This document shows, in pieces, positions 4,942-7,501 of a DNA stretch of 7,501 nt. Location of the stretch: positions 1 to 7,501 of the forward strand of contig JAPJPH010000044.1 of assembly GCA_030825745.1 (NCBI GenBank), read 5' to 3'. The translations under genes and the position numbers were made by a program. How positions within the stretch are numbered: position 1 is the stretch's first letter; every line of letters begins with the position of its first letter. This stretch comes from Anaerococcus sp. (GTDB taxonomy: Bacteria; Bacillota; Clostridia; Tissierellales; Peptoniphilaceae). The notes beneath the pieces were generated by a model that was given only the letters and a program-made list of their open reading frames with translations, was not told the origin of the DNA and made no database searches.

Positions 4942-7257
4942 ATGAAAAAAAATGTAATAGTTAAGGCATCTGTTCTAGCACTTAGTTTTGGACTTTTAAC
5001 TAATGTTGTTTATGCCGATAAACCTGTAAATAAGAAAAGTGAAACTATCTATGTAACTAAAGATGGATCTGAAATAAAAGAAAAAACTGCTTCAGTTTGG
5101 CTTAACTCAGATTCTAATATAAAAGTAAAAGATAAATCAAACCTAGATGATATAAAAAACCTAGAAACTGATGAAAGCATAAAAAAAGATAATGGTTATA
5201 TTAACTGGGATGAAAAAGATAAGGATATCTACTACCAAGGCCAATTAAAAGAAGACCTACCAGTAGATGTAAGCATAAAATATTTCTTAGATGGCAAAGA
5301 AGTAAAGGCAGATGAGTTAGAGGGTAAATCAGGACATCTTAAAATAGTAACGAGTGCAGTAAATAACAAATGCGCCGATGCACAAATAGATGGTGAAAAC
5401 TCAAAAATTTATGCCCCATATGTTGTCATAACTGAAATGAGCTTTAATACAGAGCAAGTATCAAATATCAAATCAGAAGATGGAAAAATTCTTAAAGATG
5501 GAAAAAATGAAATAGTGCTAGGTGTTCTAACACCAGGGCTAAAAGATAACTTTAAAGATCTATTAGAAGAAGATCAACTAGATAGGTTTAAAGATGAGAT
5601 TGAACTAGAAATGGATATAAAAGATTATGAAGTATCCGAAAGTTACTCTGTTATAACAAATGAATTCTTCCAAGAAGATAACTCACTTAAATCAGTTGAT
5701 GAGCTTAAAGATGGAGTAGATGAACTAAACGAAAATATAGTAAAACTAGTAGATGCTTCATCTAAACTTAAAGATGGTAGCAATAAATTAAATGATGGAA
5801 TTGGACAACTTTCTGAAGGAGCTGGTAAGCTTTCAGATGGGTCTTCTAAATTAGTTTCATCTTTTGCCAAACTAGAAGAAGCATTTAATGCACTTCCAGA
5901 AAAAATCCAGCCAATAAACGATGCAATAGTTAGACTAAGTGATGGATCAAATGAGCTTAATGATGGCGTAAGTAGGTATACAAATGGAGTATCTGAAGTA
6001 AATAAAAATATGCCTAATCTAAGTGATGGAGCAAATCAACTAAATGAAGGAGCAGAAAGCTTAGATAATGGAATAGATCAACTAAGTGGTGGAATAAGCC
6101 AACTTAGAGAAGCAACTTCAATGTCAAATGGATCTTTTGATAAAGAAAAAAGCGAAGATCTTACAGGATCTTTATTAAAACTTCAAACTGGCCTAGGAGA
6201 TTTTTCTAAAAACATAGCTCCTTTATCAGAAAACTTAAATAACTTAAGTGGTGGCTTAGAAAAAATTTATGATTCATCAAATAAATTAAATGAATCTGCA
6301 AATAATCTAAATGAGGCTATTAATAATGCACCTGATATAGAAGAAGAAGTTTTATCCCTAACTGATCAAGCTAATTCGATAGCATCAGTAATAGATCAGC
6401 TAAGAGTTGATAATGAGGATGGCAATCTTGATGATGAAATAGCAAATTTAACTGACATTCAACAAGGTATCTATGCACAAATTCAAAATATAGCACTAAA
6501 AAATGAAGGATCTGAAGAGCTTAAAGCAGGAATTAGTCAATTAGCAGAAGGCTCATCTGCCTTATCTGAAAAGATAGGACAAGCAACAAATGCATCTAGC
6601 GAAATATCTACAAAAGTTAGCGATCAAACTGAAGAATTATCATTAGCTTCAACTAAACTTGCTGATGGCGTATCAAAAGTAAATGAAGGTTTCTCAAAAT
6701 CAAATCTAGCAAAATTACAAGCTTCAATAGTTAAACTAGATGAGGCAAGTAGCCAGATAAAAGAAGGATCTAAAAAACTAAAAGAAGGAACCCAAAGAAA
6801 CCAACAGGCTGTAGCTAAACTTAGTGGAGCAATAAATGAAATTGACTCAAACTCAGCTGACCTAGTTGGTGGATCAAATGCATTAAGGTCAGGTTTACTA
6901 GAATTTAAAGAAAAATCAGCTGACTTATCAAACCTAGGTGATATCAACGATAAAGCAATAAATCCAATGGCTGAGGGAATGAATAGTTTAAATGATGGAA
7001 TAATAAAATTAAGAGATTCTATAGTAACATTAAAAGAAGGATCTGATAAATATAATGCATCATTTGAAGAATTTGACCAAGGCTTAAATGATTATAAGAC
7101 AAAGGGAATAGATAAATTATCAGATAAAACCAAAGATTTAGATAAGGCAAATGACATATTAGATAATATGAAAAAACTTGCCAAAGAAAATAATTCCCTA
7201 AGTGGTAGCACAGATGATTTTGAAACTAGGTCTAGAATAATTGAAAAAATAAAATAA
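4942..7257 (+). CDS. Secreted X-X-X-Leu-X-X-Gly heptad-repeat protein, putative exporter partner
   Basis: This 771-residue protein starts with a signal peptide (basic MKKNVIVK, a hydrophobic core, probable cleavage after VYA at residue 25). Residues 26 to about 245 form a non-repetitive, probably beta-rich domain with the only Cys (144). Then come heptads of the xxxLxxG type: Leu at 276, 283, 290, 297 and 304, and 360, 367, 374, 381 and 388, most with Gly three residues later. A less regular helical stretch covers about 395-560, and heptads return at about 573-700. Such repeats occur in YhgE/Pip-type and other long cell-surface proteins and suggest an elongated helical rod. No C-terminal membrane anchor, LPXTG signal or cell-wall domain is visible, unlike YhgE/Pip. 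A very strong GGAGGAG (4931-4937) shares its first base with the exporter's stop codon, so the two are co-expressed. I infer an extracytoplasmic partner of the exporter; its molecular function is unknown. Confidence 0.88.
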   Translation: MKKNVIVKASVLALSFGLLTNVVYADKPVNKKSETIYVTKDGSEIKEKTASVWLNSDSNIKVKDKSNLDDIKNLETDESIKKDNGYINWDEKDKDIYYQGQLKEDLPVDVSIKYFLDGKEVKADELEGKSGHLKIVTSAVNNKCADAQIDGENSKIYAPYVVITEMSFNTEQVSNIKSEDGKILKDGKNEIVLGVLTPGLKDNFKDLLEEDQLDRFKDEIELEMDIKDYEVSESYSVITNEFFQEDNSLKSVDELKDGVDELNENIVKLVDASSKLKDGSNKLNDGIGQLSEGAGKLSDGSSKLVSSFAKLEEAFNALPEKIQPINDAIVRLSDGSNELNDGVSRYTNGVSEVNKNMPNLSDGANQLNEGAESLDNGIDQLSGGISQLREATSMSNGSFDKEKSEDLTGSLLKLQTGLGDFSKNIAPLSENLNNLSGGLEKIYDSSNKLNESANNLNEAINNAPDIEEEVLSLTDQANSIASVIDQLRVDNEDGNLDDEIANLTDIQQGIYAQIQNIALKNEGSEELKAGISQLAEGSSALSEKIGQATNASSEISTKVSDQTEELSLASTKLADGVSKVNEGFSKSNLAKLQASIVKLDEASSQIKEGSKKLKEGTQRNQQAVAKLSGAINEIDSNSADLVGGSNALRSGLLEFKEKSADLSNLGDINDKAINPMAEGMNSLNDGIIKLRDSIVTLKEGSDKYNASFEEFDQGLNDYKTKGIDKLSDKTKDLDKANDILDNMKKLAKENNSLSGSTDDFETRSRIIEKIK
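5704..6107 (+). repeat. First block of LxxG heptad coding repeats (21-base period)
   Basis: Residues 255-388 contain two well-phased runs of Leu-x-x-Gly heptads, broken by a Pro-containing stretch near 319-324 (PEKIQP). At DNA level this gives a degenerate 21-base period, with words such as CTTAAAGATGG, CTAAGTGATGGA and TTAAATGATGG recurring. The units have diverged, so it is an old protein repeat and not a recent DNA expansion. Confidence 0.8.
6658..7041 (+). repeat. Second block of LxxG heptad coding repeats
   Basis: Residues 573-700 return to the heptad pattern after about 180 residues of irregular helix. Clear Leu-x-x-Gly units begin at residues 573, 613, 641, 648, 683 and 697, and Ile606 or Met676 replaces Leu in two others. 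Phasing is looser than in the first block. Confidence 0.65.
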
Positions 7258-7273
7258 TTAACCTAAAATTATG

Positions 7274-7425
7274 GGGACTGTTTTAAAAGTATGAATAATC
7301 ATCATACCATCGTTAGAAGGTTCTATTAGGAAATTTTAAGTGATGCCTGAAGGCTATTAAAGGCAAAATTTCCGTGGAGCATCTTCTAACTATAAAGGTA
7401 CGATTTATTCATTTTGAACAGTTCC
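7274..7425. repeat. 152-bp imperfect inverted repeat (MITE-like long hairpin)
   Basis: The two halves pair along most of their length. Outer arms GGGACTGTTT (7274-7283) and GAACAGTTCC (7416-7425) pair, followed by AAAA/TTTT, TGAATAA (7292-7298) with TTATTCA (7405-7411), and ATACC (7304-7308) with GGTAC (7397-7401, one mismatch). Further in, GTTAGAAG (7312-7319) pairs with CTTCTAAC (7383-7390), and GGAAATTTT (7329-7337) pairs perfectly with AAAATTTCC (7365-7373). The apex holds GCCTGAAGGC (7345-7354). This length and full-length symmetry exceed a normal terminator and suggest a miniature inverted-repeat element or a remnant of two IS ends. I see no clear target-site duplication, no transposase gene, and cannot name an IS family. 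A structured RNA is the alternative. Confidence 0.7.
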
Positions 7426-7432
7426 TTTTTTT
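7274..7432 (+). terminator. Possible terminator of the tetR-MMPL unit formed by the long hairpin
   Basis: The descending arm ends in AACAGTTCC (7417-7425) and is followed directly by seven Ts (7426-7432), the layout of an intrinsic terminator, 16 bases after the last stop codon of the unit. The basal stem is about 10 bp with two G-U pairs. The very long folded region makes efficiency uncertain, but no other terminator is visible here. Confidence 0.45.
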
Positions 7433-7486
7433 GATGGATGTACTTATATTACAAGAAGTTATTACAAAATTTATTTTTCATAAATT

Positions 7487-7500
7487 TGAAAACGTTAATA
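7487..7500. promoter_or_regulatory. cre-like site at the right edge
   Basis: TGAAAACGTTAATA matches 13 of 14 positions of the CcpA box consensus TGWAANCGNTNWCA and has the AACGTT core used by LacI-family regulators. TTGAAA at 7486-7491 could be a -35 box of a gene to the right. In such A+T-rich DNA a chance match is quite possible, and the regulated gene is outside the window. Confidence 0.25.
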
Positions 7501-7501
7501 T

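Noticed and set aside
5643..6947. Two Ser-rich - strand open frames (75 and 107 codons) inside the heptad-repeat gene
   Set aside because: The Ser/Phe/Pro-rich composition is the reverse complement of the Gly/Asp/Leu/Lys heptad codons; no start signals support them.
5704..7041. Heptad repeats read as a CRISPR array or DNA satellite
   Set aside because: Units are in phase with codons, degenerate at DNA level, and conserve Leu and Gly codons; they are a protein repeat.
7258..7290. Target-site duplication flanking the 152-bp inverted repeat
   Set aside because: I compared the bases before 7274 (AAAATTATG) with those after 7425 (TTTTTTTGATG) and found no convincing direct repeat.
7438..7501. 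Second open frame from ATG 7438 to the window end
   Set aside because: It is only 21 codons, has no ribosome site, and consists of Leu/Lys/Phe/Tyr/Asn residues expected from random A+T-rich sequence.

Overview
The window is low-GC DNA (roughly one third G+C by eye) with every confident gene on the + strand. The A+T-rich codon use, purine-rich Shine-Dalgarno sites, Gram-positive-style zinc transporter and absence of outer-membrane genes point to a Firmicute. A clostridial or Tissierellia-type anaerobic coccus (Anaerococcus/Peptoniphilus relatives) is my best guess, made from style and not from a database match.

Region 1 (1-2128) is the end of a zinc-uptake ABC operon in the order binding protein, ATPase, permease. 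The binding protein (znuA/adcA type) is cut by the window's left edge, and the visible part starts inside its His/Glu/Asp-rich metal loop, which is built from a 27-bp tandem repeat. The ATPase (znuC/adcC) starts 1 base after its stop. The permease (znuB/adcB) overlaps the ATPase by 8 bases and starts at GTG. An intrinsic terminator (2137-2179) closes the operon.

Region 2 (2180-7257) is a second transcription unit. Its promoter region holds two copies of the same 13-bp palindrome, TGAAC-N3-GTTCA, 44 bp apart centre to centre, with the first covering the predicted -35 box. Three tightly packed genes follow: a TetR-family regulator, an MMPL/RND-type 12-TM exporter with both proton-relay Asp-Tyr pairs, and a 771-residue secreted protein dominated by X-X-X-Leu-X-X-Gly heptads. 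The likely logic is a self-repressing TetR switch that releases an exporter and its long extracytoplasmic partner when a hydrophobic ligand is sensed. The substrate is unknown. The MMPL plus secreted heptad-protein pair is the part of the window most likely to be an incompletely described system.

Region 3 (7258-7501) holds no confident gene. A 152-bp imperfect inverted repeat (7274-7425), followed at once by seven Ts, looks like a MITE or IS-derived element, a long hairpin terminator, or both. The last 70 bases are A+T-rich and contain a cre-like site and short open frames running off the edge, none of them secure.
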